Assembly (NCBI RefSeq): GCF_021155775.2 | Contig: NC_060236.1 | Coordinates: 1,789,001-1,853,000, forward strand | From: Neodiprion pinetum | Taxonomy: Eukaryota; Arthropoda; Insecta; Hymenoptera; Diprionidae | Length of the DNA: 64,000 bases | Direction of reading: 5' to 3' | Shown: positions 55,147 through 64,000 of the stretch, in pieces | Position numbering within the stretch: position 1 is the stretch's first letter | Layout of the letters: every line of letters starts with the position of its first letter | The notes under the pieces: generated by a model | The model's input: the letters and a program-made list of their open reading frames with translations, nothing else | Database searches by the model: none | What the model was told of the DNA's origin: nothing | Made by a program: the position numbers and the translations under genes

Positions 55147-56110
55147 GTAAGTGACAAGCAGATATAAAAGCACAAAAGGGATCAATCAGCGTGACAGCGA
55201 TTGACAGCGGTTCCAATGGCACATGCACACAATTAAAATCGTCCATAATAAAAACATCAATACAGAAAAATATACTTGTTATTAAAATCTTATTCGATTC
55301 ACTTACCTCTATTAAAATTTATTTCACAACCCTCGAGACGTTTATTAAAATACAATTCCCATCAACGCGCTCGTTATCAACGAATATCCTTGCTTGTTAT
55401 AACTTTGTAAATCGCGCAGACTGCCACCTTTATTATTTTACGCAGACTAAAAAGTTGATGTATGCGTATATGTATAGCCTTATACACACTTCGAAGTTCG
55501 ATTAGAGCTGGTGTAAAAATAAACTGAATCAAGTAGAATGCATTATAGAAATTGTACATTATGAATTACGACGGATTTAACGGTTTTCCTTTTTTCCGAA
55601 GAAAATGGATTGATTTATCGTAGGAACCGTTTCGATAGCCCCGTATAGCAACGAGCGAGAAAGCGAATGGAGTACAGCATAAAATACGAGTGCAATTATT
55701 GTTCTAATCCTGGGTAAAATTTTTAGAAATAACAGAGTTCCAAAAGAGTTCCGACGACTTCATTCAGATCGTCGACAATTTGGCGAATGAAGTTGAAAAA
55801 GAAAAGATGCGGACTATAGGGGCGCGTAACTTGTTGCGCTCAGTCGCTAAACAGAGAGATGCACAGAGACAGCAAATTCAGGTGTACATCATGAATTACA
55901 ATTAAAGTTTTCAATCATTACCATTAATTTTATCGTATGCAACGAACGACAACAATGTACTAAACACGCGGTGCGTGTGTTTTGTTCTATTTCTAGGCTC
56001 TTATAATTGAAAAGTCAACGGAACTGGAGCGGCTACGGGTGCAGTACGATTCATTGAAAAAAATCGAACTGGAACAACTAGAAACTATAGAGCAATTGAC
56101 CGCGAATTGA
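55023..56110 (+). CDS. IFT20: Intraflagellar transport protein 20 (IFT20)
   Basis: Coding exons 55023-55146, 55727-55881 and 55997-56110 (393 nt, 130 aa; the human protein is 132 aa). The N-terminus MADSLGKYGLFIDDLSKIRV contains the family signature of hydrophobic and acidic residues. Exon 2 has ITEFQKSSDDFIQIVDNLAN and IGARNLLRSVAKQRDAQRQQ, nearly identical in pattern to vertebrate IFT20. The C-terminal exon continues the coiled coil (STELERLRVQYDSLKKIELE). By family it is a small coiled-coil subunit of the IFT-B complex that also sits at the Golgi and sorts membrane cargo to cilia. The donor (GTAAGT) and both acceptors are canonical and the phases agree. It shares an upstream region with BACURD and converges with PPM1G. 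Confidence 0.97.
55727..55881 (+). CDS. IFT20: IFT20 exon 2
   Basis: Acceptor TTTTTAG; the split codon gives Lys. It encodes ITEFQKSSDDFIQIVDNLAN, EVEKEKMRTIGARNLLRSVA and KQRDAQRQQIQ, the core coiled coil and most conserved part of the protein. Confidence 0.97.
55997..56110 (+). CDS. IFT20: IFT20 exon 3
   Basis: Acceptor TTTCTAG, stop TGA at 56108-56110. It encodes ALIIEKSTELERLRVQYDSL and the Leu/Glu-rich end of the coiled coil. Candidate AATAAA polyadenylation signals follow at 56554-56559 and 57016-57021. Confidence 0.95.
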   Translation, partial: ALIIEKSTELERLRVQYDSLKKIELEQLETIEQLTAN

Positions 56111-57999
56111 TGTTAAAATTTTTTATCGGCATTATTCATATTTATCTTCTATTTCCTTTATGCATATTCTTTATTCCGTGTGACTTTTTCAATGAGGATT
56201 GTAGCATACAATTATAAACACTGTTATCAGCTGGTGTATACAATATTATGATGGTGTAATTAATGAAAAATACAAGAGGGTGGTATTTGGGCTGAGCATA
56301 TAGATAAATTACAGTAATTACACAACGAAGAGAAACGGAATTAAGATCCAAAACAATGAATAATAATAGATAGAATAATTGACGAGTTTTTTTTTTTTCT
56401 CCCAAAATTACATAAATCATGTGTGATGTAATTATTTTTAAAGGAAAAACTCATAGCGAGATGTGTATGCCGTGCGTGTGTATACATATACATTGCTGTA
56501 TATATACATACGTACGGACTACATAAAATTATAATATAATAATTAAACACGGAAATAAACGGGCTTTGGGTTACTGGCTCTATTTAACCTATCTGCATAC
56601 TGCACCACATATAATTTGAAAAGGCACACGTTCAAGGATCGCCTTCCCTCTCTTAACTGTTCAATATTACTCGTTATTGAGCATTTCTTCATTATTACAT
56701 ACACGGTCAAATTTAATACTTCAATCCGTATTTAATTTTTGACATTTAAGATTAACAACAGGCGATTCTCTTTTATCTATTTTTTTTTTCATTTGTTTGT
56801 AGTTTACAGTAGATGCCATGAACCGCAATTTATTCGATGATCGAGTGGATTGTTAAACATCGTTCATATTTCGCTTCAAAGCGAAGAACAGAAAAAAAAT
56901 TGTATTTTACGTCAACAACTTAGACCTATTAAGATTGGATTATTATCATCATCATCATCAACGTTTGTAGATAAAAAAAATGTACATAACGTATATTTTT
57001 TCATTCTCTTATAACAATAAAGTTACTTTAAAAGAGAAAAATAATCATGAAGATTTACTGCAAACAGTATTCATTCATTACTACCAGCACTGAACTTAAT
57101 TCATGTAGACACGTAGTCAAGGGCAATTATATTAATGATAAGAATGATAATTATAATAAGAATAATAATAATGAGAAATAGATTAAACTAGATAACATTA
57201 TAGTCACGCAACCATCCATACAACCATATAGTAACCAGGAATTCAAAAATAAACTTTATTTAGTAAAAATAAGAAATGGTGTCGTATTGAATTACAAATA
57301 TTATTATTAATCCTACATCCTAGATTTATAAATATGTACAGTTACATACCTATTACACCTGTAACCTAGAAGAACTCTCAGTTGAGTACACATCATAAGA
57401 GTAGATTGGAGCAGATAGGAGAATCTAATTCCATTTCCTCTCGTTAAGTTTGCCACATCTTTTTCACACAACGGTTTGCGATAATCAAATGTTCCATGCA
57501 CGCATCATATATATTGAAATGCCGCGACACTGAAGCTATAACATATTATGTTGTTTTCTGATCCTCAGATACCCATTAAACTCGAAAGGCAACAGATTTA
57601 TTTAACGATGTCTCTTTAAAAAAAAATTTAAAACAAACTCTATAAGCGTCAGCCTCCAATCTGCTCCAATCAATCAGTCTGCCACCATTGTTCAACACTA
57701 ACGATTATTGCAATCCTCCAGACGTGACGGTTTTACACTATTACTATTATTATTCATCATTCATCCGTTCGTTCTGTGTATGTTCAATCATAAAATAACT
57801 ATTATACTGAGAATTTCGCCAATTTCTCAATTTATTAAGTCCACAGTTTTTGTCGGTTTTTACCTTTATTTTTTTTACCGTTTTTGCAATTCAAGTTTCA
57901 CACAGCAGGATTTCCAAAACTTTACAACGGCCGTATTATTATCATTGTGTCACTCTCAAGAGGTTGCAGAGATACGTTAGTGAAGCTTAGCATAACTTC
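56111..57999. other. Convergent 3' region between IFT20 and PPM1G
   Basis: 1.9 kb of AT-rich DNA. It holds plus-strand AATAAA at 56554-56559 and 57016-57021 for IFT20 and minus-strand AATAAA at 57870-57865 for PPM1G, the last about 130 nt beyond its stop. No further gene seen. Confidence 0.6.
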
Positions 58000-58254
58000 C
58001 TAGACAGTCTCGGTCTTTTGACGCTTAGATTCTGGCGTCGTTTCTTCACCTGTGGATATGTTACCTTCGTTTGCCAAAGGAATTGGTGATGCCGGTCTTT
58101 TCTTATTCTCCGTTGCGATTGATGTCATATCAGATGCCTCGGTCGTAGTTGGTATCGGAGCACTTGGCTTCTTAAAACGTACTATTACAGCAGTCATATT
58201 GTCACAGCCGGTTCCGTCACCAAGAGTATTCGGTGCAAGACAATGGTCAAAGAG
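58000..58254 (-). CDS. PPM1G: PPM1G exon 6 (C-terminus)
   Basis: Acceptor TTGTAG, stop TAG at 58002-58000. Encodes LFDHCLAPNTLGDGTGCDNM, TAVIVRF and a tail with NKKRPASPIP and PESKRQKTETV. A minus-strand AATAAA hexamer lies at 57870-57865. Confidence 0.95.
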   Translation of the reverse strand, partial: LFDHCLAPNTLGDGTGCDNMTAVIVRFKKPSAPIPTTTEASDMTSIATENKKRPASPIPLANEGNISTGEETTPESKRQKTETV

Positions 58255-61200
58255 CTACAATGTTCCAAGGATCACATTATACCATACACCGTGAATAAAT
58301 TCCAGCATGTAAAATATCAAGAGGAACGAAATAGCAATACTGACATTTATCTGATTACAAATTATCATGTGTTATTTAGCTATTGCTTTGTGACAGGGTG
58401 AGCATGAAATATAAGACTGAGAGTTCTCAGTTTAACCCTTAGCGGCCACATAGGGTAACTAGTAACCCCAGGCTTAGAAGATGTGAAATTAGAGGTCTAA
58501 AACCTTTGGAATTGATACAAGTAATGACATCTACCGGTAGTAGACAAGTGTGATAAAAATCATTAGAAATGTTGAAGAACTCTTCAACAAATATGAAACA
58601 ATCAGTTAGAAGTTTTAAAACACCCATATGTCTTGTACAACTAGGATTTTCAGCGTGGGGTAATGAGTTACCCCACATGGTCACTAAGCGTTAAAAAAAA
58701 TTGACGTCATTGTTACAAAATATACAAGTACCGAATTTCAAGTTAACGCAATCTACTTACCTCTTCGCAAATTTGAGAAATAGTCTCATACCCCTGTTTA
58801 AATCTGGTACTAACGAACTGCACGACATCTTGGCTAGACATGAAATTCCAAATTCCATCACAGGCAAGTACCATGAATTCGTCTTGTTCAGGATCAATTG
58901 TAGCTGTTTTAATGTCTGGTTCAGCAGAGATCATTTGCTCTTGAGGAGGAAGTGCTGCGTTCTGCTTATAGGAGTGGTCTCCTAACGCTCTAGAGAGGTT
59001 CAAACCACCGTTAACACGGCCATCTGCAGTAACCTTTCCACCTGCTTTAACGATTCTCTGCATTTCCGGCTGATCCTCAGGCTTGTGATCAAGACTCAGC
59101 TCAACAGCTTGCCCGTTACGACAAAGAACGCATCGGGAATCTCCCGCATTCGCAACATACAACTCCCGTCCTGCTAGTACAGCCACTACTGCGGTACATC
59201 CGCTATCTGAGCCAGGCTATAAGGTGAAAGAAATCAGCGACAATGAGTCGGTCTGAATACACGAGAACAAATTTAAATTCTCAAATTGTGCATATTGAAT
59301 AAATTCAAAAGCAACGTAGGTAACAAAACAAACGTAAGAATACTTCTAAGACAAGTTGTGAAAATATCAAGACTTATTTGTAAGAAAACATTCAGGTTAT
59401 TACTTTTTCTGTCATATCCATGGTACATTCATCGTCGTCATCATCAGGGTCCATGTCATCTTCATCGCTGTCATCATCATCATCATTGTCATCGTCGTCA
59501 TCAACATTGTCAACATCCTCTGTATCATCATCTTCGTCATCACTAAGGGTAGAGAAAATATGCAATACACGTGAAGTAGCTGCTAAGAAGTGAAAAATGG
59601 CAAAATGCTCAAACATGTCTGTATAACGTAATCTCTGAGCCGAGCACTTGTATCTGGAATATGGTAAAGAAGAAATAAAATCAGCTACCTTTCAGGAAGA
59701 CCGTCGAAGGTCTCGTCTTCCTCGTCGTCGTCGTCCTCCTCACTGCCGTCATTAACGCAAAGTAATTCATAATTGACGGGCCTCCTTCGACCGCTGCTGC
59801 TGATTCTTTCCTGCTGCTCGGCTTCGCCGTTTTCCACCGTTGAACAAGAGCTGCTTGTTACATTGTCGCCTCCTCCTTTACTGCTGTCCGCACCTTGATG
59901 TTCGGCTTTTCCCCCAGTCCCGTTAACTTCTGTATCGTTGGTGGTAGGCTGTACTTGAGCTTTGCTGGGAGACACATGTTCCTTGATATCCTCAGAGCTG
60001 TCGGGCATATCACTGGACTTGACCGTCTCTGTAACTTTGGGTGATGTAACAACTCCCGATTCTCCGTTACTAGTCGTTGAATCCAAAACCTGCTCTGCCT
60101 CGCTACTACCGATGCATTCCGGTGTCACCTTGGCAGCAGAGGCAGCGATTGAGGTTGATCCGCACAGCTGGCTGCTGGAGCTACTGACGTCAGCCTCGTT
60201 GTCGTGCCAAGAGGAGGAGGAAGAGCAGCCGGCAGTCAAGAGAGACGAAGAACCAGCCTTATCCCTTGCGCCTCTTCGTGCTCGCAAGTAAGGGCTAGCC
60301 GGTTTGCCATCTTTTTCCTTTTTCAGTGCTTTTAACGCTGGATTGGCAACTTCCGACTGATACTTTGCCATCACTTGCTCAAGCGGCATGGCAGCCTCCA
60401 TTCTAAGGTTGCATACATTTTCCTCTTCATCTGAACGTGACGTAACGAACCAATTTAATATGTTTAAATATCTCATCCAATACATTAGTTCAATTAACAG
60501 CGTAGACATACTCATTAGATATTTTGCCATGCCGATTTTAATTGCATGCATTACAGTAAATCCAAACGTTATAACTATCTCTAGTAACAAGAGTAACGCA
60601 CCAGAATCTTCAGCCTCTGTTTTTTCTTTAGCTCCGCAACTCGCCCCAGCTATCTCCTTCAATACCGTCACAATTTCTGGCTTGGCGAGCGTCGCATCGA
60701 ACCCTAGGAACGCTTCTTTCAAGGCCTGCTCAATGTCCCCATTCTTATAAGCGTCCGTGTCTTTAATGAACTGAGGCAATTTCTGGGCGCAGTAAGTCGC
60801 CACTTCGTGTCCACCATGACCGTCATAAACAGCGAACAGCGACACATCTTTGTCAAAGTTTAAACAGCAATTGTGCGCGTCCTGAAAAAAACGTGAATAC
60901 ATATTTTCACCTCAAAGATTTCATACCGTTGCGAGGTGACTGTGGAAATAAATAAATATTCTCGTTAATGAAAGTCGTTCTATAGTAACAATGATAATGG
61001 GAAGAAAAAGAATCAAAAAGGGTTAGAGCATTTTAATTTGCATACGAATTAATCGACGATAGCGTTAGTTACGCGGCAAAGAGCTAGTTGGAATACGAAA
61101 AAGAAAATGAGAAAAAAAATATCTATGCATATATATACATTTTTCTTAACCGCGTTATTATTAGGCGGGCGACCGTTCGTAAAACGAGGGGAGATTTCTC

Positions 61201-61477
61201 GCGGGTAGTTAATTTCAGGAGGATATTCGAGGCAGGAAGGGACTCGTCTTGTTCGACGTAGCCAGCCGATCGAATCTCGGGTGGCTGAATAATAATTCAA
61301 ACGATAATTGTAGTTAGGTTGTAACGAAACGAGCCGGCGTTCGTTCGAACGTAACGGTGCACTCACCTCTTGACTGATTCGCCAGCCTTGCATGGAACTG
61401 GCGCCGAATGCTAGAGAGTCGCCCACTTCGTCGCTCGATACTTTATCGGTTATTGGCTCTGACAAGTAGGCCCCCAT
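58000..61477 (-). CDS. PPM1G: Protein phosphatase 1G (PP2C gamma, PPM1G)
   Basis: Six minus-strand coding exons: 61477-61367, 60881-60602, 60430-59689, 59542-59404, 59216-58761 and 58254-58000 (1983 nt, 660 aa), all canonical with matching phases. MGAYLSEP starts with Gly2, a predicted N-myristoylation site as in human PPM1G. The PP2C fold has QGWRISQEDAHN, the metal site DGHGG (aa 57-61), GDSR (aa 449-452), NLSRALGD, ACDGIWN (Asp544) and GCDNMTAV (Asp594). As in human PPM1G the catalytic domain is split by a long acidic/Ser-rich insert, here about aa 125-424. The C-terminus has basic patches (NKKRP, SKRQK) that fit nuclear import. The family is a Mn/Mg-dependent Ser/Thr phosphatase acting on spliceosomal and histone-related substrates. 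It is longer than human PPM1G (546 aa) because of the insert. Met at 61525 is an alternative upstream start, but MGAYLS is the conserved one. Confidence 0.97.
58436..58690. mobile_element. piggyBac-like MITE in PPM1G intron 5 (TTAA flanks)
   Basis: 255 bp flanked by TTAA at 58432-58435 and 58691-58694. The ends are imperfect inverted repeats of about 38 bp: CCCTTAGCGGCCACATAGGG and TAACTAGTAACCCC on the left, mirrored by GGGGTAATGAGTTA, CCCCACATGGTCACTAAGCG on the right. A TTAA duplication with ends starting CCCTT or CGCTT is characteristic of non-autonomous piggyBac-type elements. It lies wholly within the intron 58255-58760. Confidence 0.82.
58761..59216 (-). CDS. PPM1G: PPM1G exon 5 (catalytic core)
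   Basis: Acceptor CTTATAG, donor GTAAGT. Encodes PGSDSGCTAVVAVLAGRELY, VANAGDSRCVL, LSLDHKPEDQPEMQRI, GGKVTADGRVNGGLNLSRAL, PPQEQMISAEPDIKTATI and FMVLACDGIWNFMSSQDVV: the second part of the PP2C domain with its metal ligands. Confidence 0.97.
59404..59542 (-). CDS. PPM1G: PPM1G exon 4 (poly-Asp exon)
   Basis: Acceptor CCCTTAG, donor GTAATA. The exon is nearly all GAT/GAC/GAA triplets, with over half of its 46 codons Asp, and encodes an acidic stretch ending ECTMDMTEK. Acidic stretches of this kind in PPM1G are thought to bind basic nuclear proteins. Triplet slippage probably makes its length variable. Confidence 0.9.
59689..60430 (-). CDS. PPM1G: PPM1G exon 3 (Ser/acidic insert)
   Basis: Acceptor ACGTTCAG, donor GTAGCT. 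The 742-nt exon encodes a low-complexity Ser/Thr/Glu-rich region (for example SSSSSWHDNEADVSSSSSQL) ending RRRPVNYELLCVNDGSEEDD and an Asp/Glu run. It includes a short conserved helix MPLEQVMAKYQSEVANPALK, comparable to the EELLTRYG segment of human PPM1G. Upstream of the acceptor the frame is open but encodes unrelated hydrophobic residues, taken as intron. Confidence 0.92.
60602..60881 (-). CDS. PPM1G: PPM1G exon 2
   Basis: Acceptor TTTTTTCAG, donor GTGCGT. Encodes DAHNCCLNFDKDVSLFAVYD, GHGGHEVATYCAQKLPQFIK and the helical segment up to CGAKEKTEAEDS, where the acidic insert begins. Confidence 0.96.
60882..61366 (-). other. PPM1G intron 1
   Basis: 485 bp between the first two coding exons, GTGAGT to TTTTTTCAG. 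No other feature seen. Confidence 0.9.
61367..61477 (-). CDS. PPM1G: PPM1G exon 1
   Basis: Encodes MGAYLSEPITDKVSSDEVGD, SLAFGASSMQ and GWRISQE, ending in phase 0 before donor GTGAGT. The conserved Glu of the (M/Q)EDAHN metal-binding motif is the last residue of the exon. Confidence 0.95.
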
Positions 61478-62870
61478 TTCGCGAATATCTAAGCCTACGA
61501 ACACGTTTATCCGGGGGTTACTCAATATTACTATTAACTTTTAATAAAGGTAAGGTAATCATTCGTCGCGCGGGTAGAGAGAATCGTTAACTAGCCCCCA
61601 TGACCGGTTTTCTGTTTTCACTACAACTAGCGCTCGACTGTGGCGCTATCTGGCAGTGCGCCAGTTTAATCGCACTATGCGTACGTATTCCGTGTCCGGA
61701 GGGACAACTTTTCCCGCCAATATTTCGTTCTGCGGCTTATTTTACGGTGGTGAATTGTCCACGCGTACACGTTTTGGGAACGCTCGCGAGCCCGGAATAA
61801 TGAAATTAAGAATTATCTTGATTTCTTCGTCCAATTATTACGTGACGTGTTCCGTTCAATAATTATAGTCATTCTGATAACATTTGTTTTCATCGATTAA
61901 CTAGTCTTTCTTTTTTAAATGATCTTAGATTTTAATGGATAATTGATTGGCAAAAGCGTGGAAATTCGATTGATAATAAATCGCCTGAGTAAAATGTTAA
62001 TACCGTAGGAGATAAACAAATAAAAATTTTTTTCGCTCGCTGTCTGAACGGGTCAGTCATCGAATAATGCGGAACAATGTGATACGCGTTAGTCCAATGA
62101 AGCGAGATCCAATCTAATTCCATTGATTCCTACGTATTATTCTGTATCAAAGGGTGAAAATTCCGTTTTAATTAGTTTAGGATGATGATTTGTTTCAGTA
62201 AAATCTCTTGCTACACGTTACGTGTATATTTTTGTAATTCTTACTTGTATGTGGATGTACTCATATACACGATACGCCCTTGCATGAGTTTCCACGTTTC
62301 AAAGTGAAAAGACTTTAATCTGCTTATTCAAGTTTTAATTCAATTATCGATTCGATGTGAAATTTGTAACACCAGCGCGTTCGTATGAGAAAGACGTGAA
62401 AAACTAATTAATTTAAACAAATAATTTCCAGTAACGACCTCACAACAAACTAGCATAAAAAAAAAAAAACATGTTTTTTTCAATTCTTCAAATCACACAA
62501 ACAATTCTTATTCTAGATACATGTAGAATAAACTGAAGAAGTTTGTCTCGTTGCTTTTCTCCTCGTTTAGGTTCTAAGGGCACGTTAGGCAGGTCAGAAC
62601 CAAGACCAAGCATGCCGCCGGCTGCGTCCTTGGTTCTGGTAACGTAATTTCCAGGATAAAGCGTTCCACGTACGTATATAAACACACACATACACACATA
62701 TATATATACATGTATAGTGTAACATACAGTTACAGGCATAGAGGGTCGGTCGATTTGTCGTACCTATGGTACAAGGATCCGCAGATGCAACAGCCGCGCA
62801 CATGCGCCCCCGTTGCTTCGGCGCGCCGTGACGAATGGCCGAAAGCATAGACTCAGGGGTTCAACGTGTG
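61478..62870. other. PPM1G upstream region
   Basis: Presumed 5' UTR and promoter of PPM1G at the left end. TTTTCCCGCC at about 61709-61718 resembles an E2F site. Beyond 61860 the DNA is AT-rich without coding signal. A short minus-strand frame around 62690-62500 (LYPGNYVTRTKDAAGGMLG) looks protein-like but has no start or recognisable family. Confidence 0.45.
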
Positions 62871-64000
62871 CAACGATGACGTTTTCAGGTGCGAAAGCGC
62901 GCCGCGGTGGGGAGGAACGAATTGCAGCAAGGTAGAGCGGCGAGGTGTGGAGGGGAGGGAGGCAGCATCCATGGTTCGAGGCTCGTGGTATGCGCGTGGC
63001 GGATGACGCCGGCGCCTGTAGGTACGCCACGCTTCGATACCGTGGCCCGCGGCGAGCCGCGGGTTGCGGAATCTCAGGGGCGAGAAGGAAGGGGAATGCG
63101 TGTCGTGACGGTAGTGGTTGCTTATCGATTTGCCGCCCCGCAGGCGGCGTCGTCGTCGTCGTCGTCGTTGGGGATGGGGACGGGGATGAGAAGAGTCGGT
63201 GGGCGTCGAGCTATAAGCCTCGTAGTTTGTAGAGACGTAGCGGATATACGTATATGAGTGTTATTTTTTTTTCCTCCCTGCAGGGGGCGCTCGTCACCAT
63301 CACATTACATCTCACTAATCGTCTCTGGGATATACTGATGCGATTCACCTGTCGGGTGGTTGCTGGCAATGTTAGAGGGGAAATATTGGTTTATTGATGA
63401 AGCGAAAAGCGTGGCGTAATAATTTGTGGATATCCTGACAGGCTCTGGTTATACGAGTACGTTATACCTAGGTATACCTACATATACATGTAGCAGCGTT
63501 GGCTGGGAGAGTTTGAGAGATTTATCGAAGGGCGGGATGAAGGAAGAACGGTACGTGATGGCTGGAGGGAGGAATGAAGGTGGATTGGAAAGATTCCGTG
63601 TCTTATTTGCCTGCAGGCACACGCACCGAAGTAAATCACGTGCACTAGATGCGCGTACGCAAGGTATAACTGCAACTTTGTCGTTCAGGACGTATTACAC
63701 TGGGAGAAATCAGATTCCAAGGGAGGAAGGGGGGGGGGGAGGTTCCCCCCTCTCTATTTCTTTTTATGTCTTTTTTTGTGTAACTATAGATATATATATA
63801 ATTACTTACGGAGATGGATGTGTACTCGGGGCTCGCAAAGCTCATTCAAAGACACCAGGATATCCTTCTCGTGTCTGATGATGGTTACGTCAATAGGACG
63901 GCCGGACCGAGCACCGAGTCTCATCAACGTTATATCTATGTAATATGTACGAATATAGACGATCATCTGACGTGAAGAAAGAAATGAATAACTAATAAAG
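62871..64000. other. GC-rich patch and flank, no gene supported
   Basis: About 62870-63240 is unusually GC- and CpG-rich, including a GTC triplet run (63147-63168), with overlapping frames of 122 and 95 aa that show no domain. It could be the promoter or first exon of a gene beyond the window. The rest includes a poly-G run (63730-63740) and TA repeats (63788-63800). Confidence 0.4.

Noticed and set aside
59962..60750. Plus-strand frames of 109 and 120 aa
   Set aside because: They are antisense shadows of PPM1G exons 2 and 3 and the intron between them.
62488..62739. 83 aa minus-strand frame with a protein-like second half
   Set aside because: The start lies in a CA/TA repeat, and no family, donor or acceptor could be assigned.
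1..64000. tRNA, rRNA or CRISPR-like features
   Set aside because: No cloverleaf with a GTTCGA-type arm, no rRNA blocks and no short spaced direct repeats with unique spacers were found by eye; the only regular array is the 335-bp satellite, which has no spacers.

Overview
The window is eukaryotic nuclear DNA, most likely from an insect and possibly a hymenopteran. Four spliced genes have insect-style protein sequences, canonical GT-AG introns, AT-rich but CpG-containing non-coding DNA, a very high density of microsatellites and homopolymers, and many short inverted-repeat transposons. The species cannot be named from the sequence alone.

Layout. Positions 1-3403 are 5' flank with transposon remnants. 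From 3404 to 36646 (+) lies one Myb transcription factor gene of ten inferred coding exons (738 aa). Its first coding exon is separated from the rest by a ~23.8 kb intron filled with simple repeats, foldback elements and MITE-like elements. One intron uses GC-AG splice sites, and a 100-base assembly gap (30954-31053) sits in intron 3. From about 38258 to 49856 there is an 11.6 kb tandem satellite with a 335-bp monomer (about 34.6 copies). It shows nested higher-order structure: six-monomer periods and an 18/19-monomer internal duplication. After about 2.9 kb of plain intergenic DNA comes a compact gene cluster: a CUL3 adaptor of the BACURD/KCTD10-TNFAIP1-KCTD13 family on the minus strand (54118-52749, 4 exons), IFT20 on the plus strand (55023-56110, 3 exons) and the PP2C-type phosphatase PPM1G on the minus strand (61477-58000, 6 exons). 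Positions 61478-64000 hold the PPM1G upstream region and a GC-rich patch with no gene I can support.

How they relate. Myb is the DNA-binding subunit that joins the MuvB core of the DREAM/MMB complex; the R1R2R3 repeats and the C-terminal MuvB-binding segment are both present. BACURD and IFT20 are head to head with 904 bp between start codons, the same arrangement as human TNFAIP1-IFT20, which suggests an ancient shared promoter. IFT20 and PPM1G converge. The satellite lies between the convergent 3' ends of Myb and BACURD.

I found no bacterial-type operon, CRISPR array, rRNA or tRNA gene. The most noteworthy signals are the deeply conserved BACURD-IFT20 pair, the nested satellite array, the Myb GC-AG intron with a possible truncated Myb isoform, and a set of foldback/MITE elements that appear undescribed as far as I can tell.
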